Shown here one piece after another: positions 36,853-45,744 of a stretch of 64,000 nucleotides of DNA. Each line of letters opens with the position of its first letter. Within the stretch, counting starts at the first letter, position 1. The notes under the pieces were generated by a model that worked only from the letters and a program-made list of their open reading frames with translations, searched no databases and was not told the origin of the DNA. This stretch comes from Neobacillus sp. FSL H8-0543 (GTDB lineage Bacteria; Bacillota; Bacilli; Bacillales; Cytobacillaceae), in the NCBI RefSeq assembly GCF_038592905.1, contig NZ_CP151943.1, positions 4,538,501 to 4,602,500 on the forward strand, given 5' to 3'. The translations under genes and the position numbers were made by a program.

Positions 36853-37659
36853 ATGGATAAAACGAGTATTTATACAATTTTACAAAGAGTAAGAGAGGAA
36901 AATCCGCTCGTACATAATATCACCAATGTTGTGGTAACGAACTTTACAGCTAATGGGCTGCTTTCACTTGGTGCATCACCAGTCATGGCATATGCTGCAG
37001 AAGAAGTAGCAGATATGGCGAGGATTTCTCGTTCGTTAGTTTTAAATATTGGGACATTAAATCCACAAACGGTAGATTCAATGATTTTGGCTGGAAAAGC
37101 AGCAAATGATTCTGATATCCCAGTCGTTTTTGACCCAGTGGGGGCCGGGGCTACCAATTACCGAACCGAAACAGCACAAAGGATAATGGCAGAAATAAAT
37201 ATCGCCGTGATTAGAGGAAATGCCTCTGAAATTGCCAATGTTGCTGGACAGAACTGGACGATGAAGGGTGTAGATGCTGGCGAGGCAAAAGGAAACATCG
37301 TTGAATTGGCAGTAGCGGCAGCAAAAAAACTAAATACCCTTGTCGTCATCACCGGTAAAGAAGATGTGGTAACGGATGGAGAAACCACCTATGTTGTTGC
37401 AAATGGACACCCGATTTTGACAAAGGTGACAGGCACCGGTTGTCTATTAAGTTCCGTAATTGGTGCGTTTGCAGGGGTTGAAAGAAATCTGTTTGCTGCT
37501 TCTGTGGCGGCTTTATCCTATTATGGGGTTGCTGCGGAGAAGGCAGCGGAGACTACTGCTGAACGAGGTCCTGGCAGTTTCCAGATAGAGTTCTTAAATC
37601 AGCTTTCTAAGGTTTCTCTTGAAGATATTAATCAATTTAGTTCATTTAGAAAATTGTAA
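36853..37659 (+). CDS. thiM: Hydroxyethylthiazole kinase
   Basis: A 268-residue ribokinase-like enzyme phosphorylating 4-methyl-5-(2-hydroxyethyl)thiazole for thiamin salvage. Family motifs: [14 protein letters not shown] near the N-terminus, [17 protein letters not shown] near 95, IRGNASEIA near 117, and the catalytic [11 protein letters not shown] near 191-201 with the essential Cys. Ribosome site AAGGAGG. First gene after the TPP switch; thiD starts 15 nt later. Confidence 0.95.
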   Translation: MDKTSIYTILQRVREENPLVHNITNVVVTNFTANGLLSLGASPVMAYAAEEVADMARISRSLVLNIGTLNPQTVDSMILAGKAANDSDIPVVFDPVGAGATNYRTETAQRIMAEINIAVIRGNASEIANVAGQNWTMKGVDAGEAKGNIVELAVAAAKKLNTLVVITGKEDVVTDGETTYVVANGHPILTKVTGTGCLLSSVIGAFAGVERNLFAASVAALSYYGVAAEKAAETTAERGPGSFQIEFLNQLSKVSLEDINQFSSFRKL

Positions 37660-37674
37660 AGGGGGTTGCCAAAA

Positions 37675-38490
37675 ATGATTAAAAAAGTATTGACAATCGC
37701 AGGTTCTGACAGTGGAGGAGGAGCTGGAATTCAAGCGGATTTAAAGACCTTTCAGGAATTTGAGGTTTTTGGGATGACCGCTTTGACGGCAGTCACCGCT
37801 CAAAATACACTAGGCGTTCAGGCGGTCTATCCGATGACAGCCGATGCAGTAGTAAAACAAATACAATCCATCGGAGAGGATATTGGTGCAGATGCCATCA
37901 AAACAGGCATGCTCTTTAATGCAGAAATCATTGAAGCTGTTTCCGAAAGCCTAAAATTTTATCAATGGGACAATATCGTAGTGGATCCTGTCATGATTGC
38001 GAAGGGAGGTGCCTCTTTGTTAAAGCTGGAGGCGATTTCTGCAATGAAGCGATTCTTGTTGCCAATTTCAAAAGTAATTACCCCAAATATTCCTGAAGCT
38101 GAAGTATTAACAGGATTGTCGATACGAACGGCTGAACAGAAAGAAGAAGCTGCTAAAAGACTTTGGGATATGGGTGTGGAGAATGTTGTTATTAAAGGTG
38201 GCCATGATGAGAATCAAAGTGATTCCGTCGATCTATTGTTTGATGGAAAAAAATTCAGCAGATTTTCTAATAAACGAATCAAGACTAAGAACACCCATGG
38301 CACTGGTTGTACGTTTTCGGCAGTGATTACTGCTGAATTGGCAAAGGGTCAAAGTGTTTATGAAGCTATTTTGATGGCGAAGGATTTTATTCAAGCGGCG
38401 ATTGAAGAGGGGATCGAAATTGGTCATGGGCATGGTCCAACCAATCATTGGGCCTTTCGAAAAGAAAAACGTAAAGGAGTTACACGATGA
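37675..38490 (+). CDS. thiD: Hydroxymethylpyrimidine/phosphomethylpyrimidine kinase
   Basis: A 271-residue kinase (B. subtilis ThiD is 271) making HMP-PP from HMP in two steps. Motifs: [18 protein letters not shown] near 7-24, [11 protein letters not shown] near 103, [12 protein letters not shown] near 137, and the anion-hole [13 protein letters not shown] near 205-217. ATG 37675 has AAAGGGGG 9 nt upstream; TTG 37666 is too near the site. It overlaps thiE by 4 bp (ATGA). Confidence 0.95.
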   Translation: MIKKVLTIAGSDSGGGAGIQADLKTFQEFEVFGMTALTAVTAQNTLGVQAVYPMTADAVVKQIQSIGEDIGADAIKTGMLFNAEIIEAVSESLKFYQWDNIVVDPVMIAKGGASLLKLEAISAMKRFLLPISKVITPNIPEAEVLTGLSIRTAEQKEEAAKRLWDMGVENVVIKGGHDENQSDSVDLLFDGKKFSRFSNKRIKTKNTHGTGCTFSAVITAELAKGQSVYEAILMAKDFIQAAIEEGIEIGHGHGPTNHWAFRKEKRKGVTR

Positions 38491-39140
38491 CAACAATCTT
38501 ATCAGATAACTTACGAAAGACACTTAAAGTCTACTTTATTATGGGCAGCGTCAACTGTAAAAATAACAATCCTGCTGAAATTCTCAAGGAAGCGATTGCT
38601 GGGGGAATCACCCTATTTCAATATCGTGAAAAAGGAGAAGGCGCATTAAAGGGCGGAGAAAAAATTGCCCTTGCGAAGGAACTCAAAGCCATCTGCAGAA
38701 ATCATCAAATTCCTTTCATTGTCAATGATGATATCGAATTAGCACTCTTAATCGATGCCGATGGTGTCCATATTGGTCAGGAAGATGAGTCAGTAGAAGC
38801 AGTAAGGAAACGGATTGGCAAGAAGATTTTAGGTGTATCTGTCCATACGCTAGAGGAGGCACAGGCTGCCATTCGGGAAGGAGCTGATTATTTTGGAATC
38901 GGCCCTGTTTTCCCAACGACAACTAAGTTGGATGCTAAGGCATCACAAGGAACCAAACTGATTGAAGCCTTACGTGCTAAAGGTTATACCATACCCATCG
39001 TCGGAATTGGGGGAATCACTGCTGAAAATGCGTCAACTGTTTTTGAGGCAGGAGCAGATGGTGTTTCAGTGATTACCGCCATCAGCCAGGCGGATTCACC
39101 ACAGTCTGCAGCTATAGCATTGAGCGCAATAAAAAAATAA
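38487..39140 (+). CDS. thiE: Thiamin-phosphate synthase
   Basis: A 217-residue TIM-barrel enzyme joining HMP-PP and HET-P to thiamin phosphate. Signatures: [10 protein letters not shown] near 48, [21 protein letters not shown] near 78-98, [10 protein letters not shown] near 114, [16 protein letters not shown] near 133-148 and [10 protein letters not shown] near 173. Overlaps thiD, implying translational coupling. Confidence 0.95.
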   Translation: MTTILSDNLRKTLKVYFIMGSVNCKNNNPAEILKEAIAGGITLFQYREKGEGALKGGEKIALAKELKAICRNHQIPFIVNDDIELALLIDADGVHIGQEDESVEAVRKRIGKKILGVSVHTLEEAQAAIREGADYFGIGPVFPTTTKLDAKASQGTKLIEALRAKGYTIPIVGIGGITAENASTVFEAGADGVSVITAISQADSPQSAAIALSAIKK

Positions 39141-39153
39141 AAGGGGTGCTTTT

Positions 39154-39666
39154 ATGAAAAAAACACAAAAGCTTACACTTACTGCAATGATGATTGCCAT
39201 CGGTACACTTACAAGTAACCTTCTCTATATTCCTGTCGGATTCACAAAGGTTTTTCCCGTACAGCATCTTTTAAATGTACTTTCTGCGGTAATCCTGGGT
39301 CCTTATTATGCCGTAGCCCAAGCCTTTGGTGTTTCAATGATAAGAAATATGATGGGAACAGGTTCCATTTTTGCCTTTCCTGGAAGCATGGTGGGGGCAC
39401 TACTCGCCTCGCTATTATTCTTGAAAACGAAAAAGCTTTACCTAGCCTTTACCGGAGAAGTAATAGGGACAGGTATTCTTGGCGCGCTTCTATCGTATCC
39501 AATTGCTACACTCTTCCTTGGACAAGAAGCAACATTATTTGGGTTCATTCCCTTATTTATTTTTAGTTCTTTTGCTGGTGGACTATTCGGGTTTATTATT
39601 CTTACGGTTTTCTTAAAAAATAGAGTAATCTTACCCAGCGCAACTGGTTTAGACCACCGTAGATAA
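39154..39666 (+). CDS. thiW: ECF transporter S component ThiW
   Basis: A 170-residue membrane protein with five to six hydrophobic segments. It matches ThiW, the substrate-capture unit thought to take up the thiazole precursor: KLTLTAMMIAIGTL at the start, then NVLSAVILGPYYA and GMIR-like SMIRNMMGTGS. It needs shared ECF A/A'/T subunits, which are not encoded here. It follows thiE by 13 nt under TPP-switch control and pairs logically with thiM. Confidence 0.9.
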   Translation: MKKTQKLTLTAMMIAIGTLTSNLLYIPVGFTKVFPVQHLLNVLSAVILGPYYAVAQAFGVSMIRNMMGTGSIFAFPGSMVGALLASLLFLKTKKLYLAFTGEVIGTGILGALLSYPIATLFLGQEATLFGFIPLFIFSSFAGGLFGFIILTVFLKNRVILPSATGLDHRR

Positions 39667-39746
39667 TTTACTTGTAATTGAATAAACGAGAGACATTAAA
39701 AGCTGTCCTCATAGAAGAATACTTTTACCAAGGGGGTATGTAGACT

Positions 39747-40505
39747 TTGTCAAATACTTCTATGTTATCAATAAAGGAACTAACCTATGCCTTCAAAGGC
39801 ACAGCACCAATTTTTCAGCATCTAAAAATGGAAGTGAAGCCAGGTGAATTCATCTCGGTTATTGGAGCAAGCGGTTCCGGTAAGAGTACCCTATTTAAAT
39901 TGATTACCGGTTTACTAGAACCAGACCACGGTGAGATCCGCATCAATGGGCTAGACACTAGAAAGAGACTAGGGAAAATCGGCTATATGCCACAGAAAGA
40001 TTTGCTTTTACCATGGAGAACGGTTGTAGAGAACGTATTGCTACCAGTAGAGATCACAAAGGAAAATAAGCGTCAGAAACTCCCTGAGATTCAGGAGTGG
40101 CTGGAAAGATTTGGACTAGCTGAATATGAAAATGCCTATCCTGATGAACTTTCGGGAGGAATGAGGCAGCGTGTAGCTTTTTTAAGAACGCTCATGACCG
40201 GAAGAGAACTATTATTATTAGATGAACCGTTTGGAGCACTCGATTCGATGACAAAGCGTAGCATGCACAGTTGGTTATTAGGGCTTTGGGGCGAATTGCA
40301 AAAAACTGTAATGTTTATTACTCATGATCTGGAAGAGGCGATCCTCCTAAGTGACCGAATTTATCTCATTCAAGGGGAGGGTCATCAAGCCTTACAAGTA
40401 GTTGAGGTAAACCTAGAAAGACCTAGGAGCCCGGATCTAATTTATCAACCAGAATTCATTACGATAAGAAAAGAACTGGAGCAGTTGATTCATGATGAAA
40501 GATAA
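39747..40505 (+). CDS. thiZ: Pyrimidine-precursor ABC transporter ATPase (ThiZ-like)
   Basis: A 252-residue ABC ATPase. Walker A GASGSGKST near 42-50, Q-loop GYMPQKD near 83, signature LSGGMRQRVAFLR near 134-146, Walker B ELLLLDEPFGALDS near 152-165, H-loop ITHD. Nitrate/taurine/HMP-type subfamily. TTG start at 39747 with AGGGGGT 9 nt upstream. Together with thiX and thiY it matches the ThiXYZ importer for formylamino-HMP-type thiamin precursors; the gene order is ATPase-permease-binding protein. Confidence 0.88.
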   Translation: MSNTSMLSIKELTYAFKGTAPIFQHLKMEVKPGEFISVIGASGSGKSTLFKLITGLLEPDHGEIRINGLDTRKRLGKIGYMPQKDLLLPWRTVVENVLLPVEITKENKRQKLPEIQEWLERFGLAEYENAYPDELSGGMRQRVAFLRTLMTGRELLLLDEPFGALDSMTKRSMHSWLLGLWGELQKTVMFITHDLEEAILLSDRIYLIQGEGHQALQVVEVNLERPRSPDLIYQPEFITIRKELEQLIHDER

Positions 40506-41262
40506 ATGGAAAAAATGGATGGGAGACTATGGTCTGTTCCTGCTGATTGCCATTCTTTTCTTAAGTATATGGGAATGGGTGGTGGTTCAAGGATGGATTC
40601 CTTCATTCATCTTACCTTCTCCATCAGACATAGGAAAATCATTGGTGGAAAATTGGCAGCTGTTAGTTGAAGTGCATTTACCAGCTACCCTTAAAGAAGT
40701 CTTAATTGGTTTTGCTCTAGCCGTAAGTGTAGGAATTTTACTAGGAGTAGCGATGCACTTTTCTCGTTTACTAGAAAAAATTATCTATCCGTTTCTTGTA
40801 ATCTCGCAGACTATCCCCTTAATTGCGATTTCTCCGATATTTATTATGTGGTTTGGCTATTCGATTTGGAGTAAAGTCGCGGTGACTTTTTTAATCGCCT
40901 TTTTCCCGATTGTCGTAAGTACATATGATGGATTGAAATCAAGTGGAAATGAATATCGTGAATTACTTTTAACGATGGGGGCAAGTAGGCGGGCGATTTT
41001 TAAAAAGGTGCAAATACCAATGGCACTCCCGGCGATTATGTCAGGGTTGAAGATGTCTGTTGTTTATTGTGTAGTTGGTGCAACGATTGGTGAGTGGCTC
41101 GGTGCAAGTGAAGGATTAGGATACTTCAGCCGGCGAATGTCAGGAAACTTACAGGCAGATGCCGTATTTGCTGCAATTTTCCTGCTATCTGTACTTGGTA
41201 TTTTGCTATTTTCACTCATAAATCTAATCGAAAAACAATTATTAAAAAGGGTTATAAAGTGA
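40492..41262 (+). CDS. thiX: Pyrimidine-precursor ABC transporter permease (ThiX-like)
   Basis: A 256-residue BPD-type permease with about six membrane segments and the EAA loop near residue 160-180 (ELLLTMGASRRAIFKKVQIPMALPAI; Gly in MGAS conserved). It overlaps the ATPase gene by 14 bp, indicating coupled translation. The partner binding protein follows 15 nt later. Confidence 0.88.
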   Translation: MMKDKWKKWMGDYGLFLLIAILFLSIWEWVVVQGWIPSFILPSPSDIGKSLVENWQLLVEVHLPATLKEVLIGFALAVSVGILLGVAMHFSRLLEKIIYPFLVISQTIPLIAISPIFIMWFGYSIWSKVAVTFLIAFFPIVVSTYDGLKSSGNEYRELLLTMGASRRAIFKKVQIPMALPAIMSGLKMSVVYCVVGATIGEWLGASEGLGYFSRRMSGNLQADAVFAAIFLLSVLGILLFSLINLIEKQLLKRVIK

Positions 41263-41277
41263 GAGGAAGAAACTTTA

Positions 41278-42288
41278 ATGAAAAACAAAATATTTATTTT
41301 TGTAAGTATAGCAATCCTATTTTTAACTGCCTGTGGTAAAAACGAGACAGGAACCACTGGAAATGACATTGATCCAAAGCTCCAGAAAGTAAGTTTAATG
41401 CTCGATTGGTATCCGAATGCGGTCCACTCCTTTCTTTTTGCAGCAAAGGAAAAGGGCTATTTTAAAGAGCAAGGGTTAAATGTGGAGATTCAAATGCCTG
41501 CCGATACAAATGACCCACTAAGACTTGTGGCCGCAGAACAGATTGACATCGCAATTAGCTATCAGCCTCAGGTGATTGTTGCACGGGGTGAGGATATTCC
41601 AGTCCAATCATTTGGTGCGCTTGTTCGCCAACCGTTAAGTCAATTAATGATTCATGCAGATAGTCCCATTCAAATTCCAAAAGATTTAGCAGGGAAAACG
41701 ATTGGGTACTCTTCCATTCCATTGTATGAAGCTATTATTCAAACTATGGTGAAAAAAGATGGTGGAGATATTAATAAAGTAAAAATGGTCGATATTGGAT
41801 GGGATCTCATCCCGGCAATGGCAACGAAGAAAACGGATGCTATCATTGGTGGTTTTATCAATCACGAAAAAATACTTCTTGAAAAAGAGGGCTACCCAAT
41901 AAGACTAATAAATCCGTCAGATTTTGGGGTTCCCAATTATTATGAGTTAGTTCTGGTCGGAAGTGAATCCGGATTAAAAGAAAAACCAGAGGTGTTTAAT
42001 AAGTTTTTAGCTGCGATTACCAAGGGACAGCAATTTGTTCAGGATCATCCGGAAGCAGGTTTGGACCTTTTAATGAAGCATGAGGACAAAACCTCGCCGC
42101 TTGAGAAAGAGATTGAAGAGAAAAGTTTAGAAATACTTCTTCCACTTATGGACGCCAATGATAAGCCGTTTGGCTATCAGGACCTTGCTACATGGACCGA
42201 AGTTTCTCAGTGGTTATATGATAATAAAGTGATTAAAAACCAAGTTAAACCAGAGGATGCCTTTATAAATTTTCAGGTTGGTTCATAA
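41278..42288 (+). CDS. thiY: Pyrimidine-precursor-binding lipoprotein (ThiY-like)
   Basis: A 336-residue solute-binding lipoprotein of the NMT1/THI5-like family. The signal peptide ends in LTAC with lipid Cys19. It has the DWYPNAVHSFLFAAKEKGYF opening and the DIAISYQPQ segment typical of ThiY. ThiY delivers N-formyl-4-amino-5-aminomethyl-pyrimidine-type precursors to ThiXZ. Such precursors need amidohydrolase and TenA activity to be used, and neither gene is in this operon. Terminator at 42295. Confidence 0.9.
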   Translation: MKNKIFIFVSIAILFLTACGKNETGTTGNDIDPKLQKVSLMLDWYPNAVHSFLFAAKEKGYFKEQGLNVEIQMPADTNDPLRLVAAEQIDIAISYQPQVIVARGEDIPVQSFGALVRQPLSQLMIHADSPIQIPKDLAGKTIGYSSIPLYEAIIQTMVKKDGGDINKVKMVDIGWDLIPAMATKKTDAIIGGFINHEKILLEKEGYPIRLINPSDFGVPNYYELVLVGSESGLKEKPEVFNKFLAAITKGQQFVQDHPEAGLDLLMKHEDKTSPLEKEIEEKSLEILLPLMDANDKPFGYQDLATWTEVSQWLYDNKVIKNQVKPEDAFINFQVGS

Positions 42289-42294
42289 TTTTAA

Positions 42295-42332
42295 AAAAGC
42301 CCGCTTTGCATCGTAGCAAAGTGGGCTTTTCT
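42295..42332 (+). terminator. Terminator of the thi operon
   Basis: Stem AAAAGCCCGCTTTGC/GCAAAGTGGGCTTTT (one G-U) and T-run. Confidence 0.88.
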
Positions 42333-42429
42333 GCAGGGAACGAGGTTTTCGTAAATAAAATAAGAAAGAATATTTAGAATAATATATAATATTATTGATG
42401 ATAAATAGCTTTTTAGAGGAGTTGGGTGT

Positions 42430-43602
42430 ATGAATCAATTTGTGTCACCTAAGAAAATCTTTCATGGTGAAGGTTCCCTTAGTAAGATTGATGAGATCAT
42501 AAGAGAAACGAATGTTCGAAAGGTATTTTTGCTTACCGACCCGATTTTAATGGAACTGGGCGTGATTCAGCCAGTCTTACAAATTTTAGAAAAAGAAAAA
42601 ACTCAGGTTCATTTGTATACTAATGTTATTCCAGAGCCATCCTTGGAGATTGGGAATTTGGTAGTTGATGAGATTAGAGAAAGTAAAGCAGAATTAGTGA
42701 TTGGGATAGGCGGCGGCAGTGCCTTAGATTTGGCAAAGGCAGCAGCCGTACTGGCGGATAACGCTGGTCGTTTGGAAGACTATTTGAATTTGAGCGGCAG
42801 TAAAAAATTAATAAATAAAGGATTGCCAAAGGTACTTATACCGACGACAGCAGGTACGGGGGCGGAGGTTACTGACATTGCGGTTTTTTCATTAGCCGAT
42901 ACAAAAGATGTGATTACCCATGAGTACTTGCTGGCAGATTATGCAATTGTTGATCCAGTCTTAACCTATACCCTCCCGCCTAGGGTAACTGCCGCAAGTG
43001 GGATTGATGCTTTTACACATGCATTAGAGGCGTATACTTCGATTCAGGCAACACCTTTGACTGACACCCTAGCGCTGGAAGCGATGCGACGGATTGTTGG
43101 AAATATTAAACGAGCAGTCTGGAATGGCAAAGATAAAGTAGCCAGGGAACAAATGGCATTAGGGAGTTTATTTGCCGGTTTAAGCTTCTTCAATGCCGGT
43201 GTGGCAGGGGTTCATGGTTTAGCCTATCCACTCGGAGGTTTATTTAAGCTGCCTCACGGAGAGTCGAATGCCGTATTGCTACCATATGTCTATGATAATA
43301 TTTGGCCATCCTGTATCGAAAAAATGGTACAGATTGCTAAGGTATTTAATCTACCTGCCAATGAGAAAAATGACCGTGAAATGGCTCAAGCTGTGGTTCA
43401 GAGTTTACTAGAGTTAGTTAAAGAAGTCGGATTACCAACGACCCTTGCCGAATATCCTATTCATCGTGAGGATATTAAGCGTTTAGCTGAAAACGGGATG
43501 AAGCAAACAAGATTACTAAGAAGAAGTCCGAAACCATTGAACTTAGAATCAATCGAGCAAATTTATCAGAATGCCTATGAAGGTGTATTAACAAATCGGT
43601 AA
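42430..43602 (+). CDS. Iron-containing alcohol dehydrogenase
   Basis: A 390-residue group-III alcohol dehydrogenase using NAD(P). Nucleotide-binding GIGGGSALDLAKA near 92-104; PTTAGTGAEVT near 137-147; metal ligands D-H-H-H likely in ASGIDAFTHALEAY (near 190-203), HGLAYPLGG (near 262) and LPHGESNAV (near 275). It reduces or oxidises short aliphatic aldehydes or alcohols; the substrate is unknown. The thioesterase gene starts 25 nt later, suggesting a two-gene unit. Confidence 0.92.
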   Translation: MNQFVSPKKIFHGEGSLSKIDEIIRETNVRKVFLLTDPILMELGVIQPVLQILEKEKTQVHLYTNVIPEPSLEIGNLVVDEIRESKAELVIGIGGGSALDLAKAAAVLADNAGRLEDYLNLSGSKKLINKGLPKVLIPTTAGTGAEVTDIAVFSLADTKDVITHEYLLADYAIVDPVLTYTLPPRVTAASGIDAFTHALEAYTSIQATPLTDTLALEAMRRIVGNIKRAVWNGKDKVAREQMALGSLFAGLSFFNAGVAGVHGLAYPLGGLFKLPHGESNAVLLPYVYDNIWPSCIEKMVQIAKVFNLPANEKNDREMAQAVVQSLLELVKEVGLPTTLAEYPIHREDIKRLAENGMKQTRLLRRSPKPLNLESIEQIYQNAYEGVLTNR

Positions 43603-43627
43603 TTTTTGAAAGGTTGGAGTTTAATCA

Positions 43628-44023
43628 ATGTATAAGATGATAATTGAACCGCGTGTTTCTGAGACTGACGGTGTCGGTCATATTAACAATACAACCATTC
43701 CTATTTGGTTCGAAGCAGCCCGAAACCCAATATTTAAATTATTTACCCCAGACAATTTATTTGAGAATTGGAAAATGATTATTATTAATATGAATGTAGA
43801 ATATTTACAGCAAATCTATTTTGGAAGAAATGCTGAGGTTTTTACTTGGGTAAAAAAAATCGGAAATTCTAGCTTGAAATTATATGAGGAAATTCATCAA
43901 GACAAACGGGTTTGTGCTAAGGGTACTGTGACCTATGTTAATTTCAATCTTAAAACACAAAAGTCAGAACCGATTCCTGATGAGATTAGGAGAGAACTTG
44001 AATTGCATCATTTTCTAGAATAA
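43628..44023 (+). CDS. Acyl-CoA thioesterase (4HBT hotdog fold)
   Basis: A 131-residue hotdog-fold protein. It has the 4-hydroxybenzoyl-CoA thioesterase type pattern: SETDGVGHINNTTIPIWFEAARN near 12-34, with the active-site acid (Asp14) in the usual D-x-x-G-H-x-N motif, then MNVEYLQQIYFG and VTYVNFN. It should hydrolyse an acyl-CoA. It follows the alcohol dehydrogenase closely and ends in a strong terminator. Confidence 0.88.
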   Translation: MYKMIIEPRVSETDGVGHINNTTIPIWFEAARNPIFKLFTPDNLFENWKMIIINMNVEYLQQIYFGRNAEVFTWVKKIGNSSLKLYEEIHQDKRVCAKGTVTYVNFNLKTQKSEPIPDEIRRELELHHFLE

Positions 44024-44040
44024 TAAATGGAGAACAAAAA

Positions 44041-44086
44041 AGTGACAGCATCATCCAATTTTCTTGGATGGTGCTGTTACTTTTTA
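44041..44086 (+). terminator. Strong terminator after the thioesterase gene
   Basis: 18-bp stem (AGTGACAGCATCATCCAA with TTGGATGGTGCTGTTACT, G-U pairs only) and TTTTT. Confidence 0.9.
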
Positions 44087-44217
44087 CTAGTGTTTTTCCC
44101 TAATCAAACATATTTTCTTCCCTATTACATTTTTAGAATAATGACAAAAGGTTTCTCTAGACCCACTATCTGTTTCTGGTAGATAATATATTTAGGAAGA
44201 AAAAGTAGGTGAGAATG

Positions 44218-45087
44218 ATGGAAGAACAGGCTTATTTAGATTTAAAAAGGGGAGAACGAGGAGCGATTATTAGTATAATTGCTTATATTTGTTTGTCATT
44301 ATTAAAATTGGCGGTTGGATTTATCGCTAATTCTGAAGCCTTAAAAGCGGATGGATTAAACAATGTTACGGATATTATTGCCTCGGTTGCAATCCTCATT
44401 GGCCTAAAACTATCCCAGAGACCCGCGGACGATGATCATCCATATGGTCATTGGAAAGCAGAAACAGTTGCCTCCATGACCGCTTCTTTTATCATGATGG
44501 CCGTTGGACTTAAAGTTATGTATGACGCGATTTCTAGTGTCTTTAATGGTGTGGAAAATACACCTGATCTAATTGCAGCATGGACGGGACTTTTTTGTGC
44601 AGTAGTTATGTATTTTGTTTATCGATATAATAAAAAATTGGCAACCGAGATTGGCAGCCAATCCGTTTTGGCTGCAGCTAAGGATAATCTATCAGACGCT
44701 TGGGTTAGTATCGGTGCTTTTGTCGGAATAATCGGGGCGCAATTCGGCTTTCCATGGCTTGATCCGGTAACCGCTATAATTGTCGGCTTCCTTATTTGTA
44801 AAACTGCCTTGGATATTTTTCGAGATGCCTCCCTTTACTTGACTGATGGGTTCGATGAAAAGCAAATAGGAACATATAAAGATGCAATCAATAATTGTTA
44901 CGGTGTTAAAGGTGTAAAGGACATAAAAGCAAGAAACTACGGAAATAACGTGGTTGTGGATGTTGTCATCCTGGTTAATTCTGATTTACATATACGAGAT
45001 GCTCATGATATAGCAACTATGGTTGAGAAGGAATTAATAGATAAATATCAGGTTTATGATGTACATGTACATGTAGAGCCAAATTAG
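44218..45087 (+). CDS. Cation diffusion facilitator family transporter
   Basis: A 289-residue CDF transporter, exporting divalent metal (Zn2+, Mn2+, Fe2+ or Co2+) against H+. Six membrane segments. Metal site pairs lie in ALKADGLNNVTDIIAS (helix 2: D-x-x-x-D) and AKDNLSDAW (helix 5: D-x-x-x-D), with HPYGHWKAE after helix 2. The cytoplasmic C-terminal domain ends DVHVHVEPN. Start ATG 44218 has AGGTGA upstream; 44215 and 44209 are in-frame alternatives. The metal is not predictable with certainty. Confidence 0.9.
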   Translation: MEEQAYLDLKRGERGAIISIIAYICLSLLKLAVGFIANSEALKADGLNNVTDIIASVAILIGLKLSQRPADDDHPYGHWKAETVASMTASFIMMAVGLKVMYDAISSVFNGVENTPDLIAAWTGLFCAVVMYFVYRYNKKLATEIGSQSVLAAAKDNLSDAWVSIGAFVGIIGAQFGFPWLDPVTAIIVGFLICKTALDIFRDASLYLTDGFDEKQIGTYKDAINNCYGVKGVKDIKARNYGNNVVVDVVILVNSDLHIRDAHDIATMVEKELIDKYQVYDVHVHVEPN

Positions 45088-45125
45088 GAAAAAAATTTCC
45101 TTAATAAAGGTTTGATCAAAAGAAT

Positions 45126-45177
45126 AGCCAAACAAAAAAGATGGGATATCAGTGCCTTTTCCATCCTTTGTTTGACT
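45126..45177. terminator. Inverted-repeat hairpin between convergent genes
   Basis: Arm AGCCAAACAAAAAAGATGG pairs with CCATCCTTTGTTTGACT around a 16-nt loop, with bulges. Between the CDF gene and the convergent gene at 45195; likely a bidirectional terminator. Confidence 0.65.
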
Positions 45178-45194
45178 AATGGCCCTTCACCTAG

Positions 45195-45482
45195 CTACGA
45201 AGTTTTGCGCCGCACTCTAAATTCCCACATGTTATTGTCATCCCAATATCTTGAAATGATAAAATTTCCGCTAACGGTGTTTTTGCGTCTCAAATTTTGT
45301 GGTTTAGATATATTTTGAGTTGTAGACGGACTCTCTTCTAAAGTATTGTCGCTTTCCATGTCATTAGGTTTAAGATCCTTCCTTCTCCTCAATCCAAGTT
45401 CCCCGAACATAAATTTCCCAAAATCAAATTTTTTAACCTCTTCTTGCGCATCTTGTGTTTCTGCTGCAAACAGATTTTCCAT
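45195..45482 (-). CDS. Hypothetical 95-residue protein
   Basis: Starts at ATG 45482 after a near-perfect ribosome site AAGGAGGTG, the main reason to call it a gene. Hydrophilic and charged: an acidic first 20 residues (ETQDAQEEVKKFDFGKFMFGEL), a basic LRRRKD, a Ser/Thr/Gln-rich middle and a basic end. It has no membrane segment or signal. Not recognised; low-complexity composition makes homology hard to see. Upstream (45483-45620) is non-coding. Confidence 0.6.
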   Translation of the reverse strand: MENLFAAETQDAQEEVKKFDFGKFMFGELGLRRRKDLKPNDMESDNTLEESPSTTQNISKPQNLRRKNTVSGNFIISRYWDDNNMWEFRVRRKTS

Positions 45483-45620
45483 TTGTACACCTCCTTGATA
45501 GTTTAAAAACCCCTTGATACCTTGTACCCATATAGGACAAATTGTTGAAAAAACATTTGTGGTTTTAATAATTTACGTAAGAGCAACCTAGTTTGCATAG
45601 GCAAATGCTCAATCATAATA

Positions 45621-45664
45621 AAAAAATGCCTGCATATCAAAATGTGATATCCAGGCGTTTTTAT
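45621..45664 (-). terminator. Terminator downstream of the TetR gene
   Basis: A long hairpin, AAAAATGCCTG...ATATCA/TGATAT...CCAGGCGTTTTT, with T-runs on both strands. It lies past the tetR stop on the minus strand, beyond the small repeat. Confidence 0.75.
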
Positions 45665-45681
45665 GTAGGACTGTCCATACC

Positions 45682-45715
45682 AGGTGGACAGTGTCCACGA
45701 GTGGTGACAGTCACC
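45682..45715. repeat. Small palindromic repeat GTGGACAGTGTCCAC, copy 2
   Basis: Contains AGGTGGACAGTGTCCACGAG and GGTGACAGTCACC, the same two palindromic modules as 5963-5997 but in the opposite orientation. Lies 30 bp past the tetR stop. Confidence 0.7.
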
Positions 45716-45744
45716 GTTATTGCTATCCGTTATTGACACCGTTA

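Noticed and set aside
45112..45318. Plus-strand ORF after the CDF transporter
   Set aside because: It covers the terminator hairpin and the antisense of the gene at 45195; no ribosome site.
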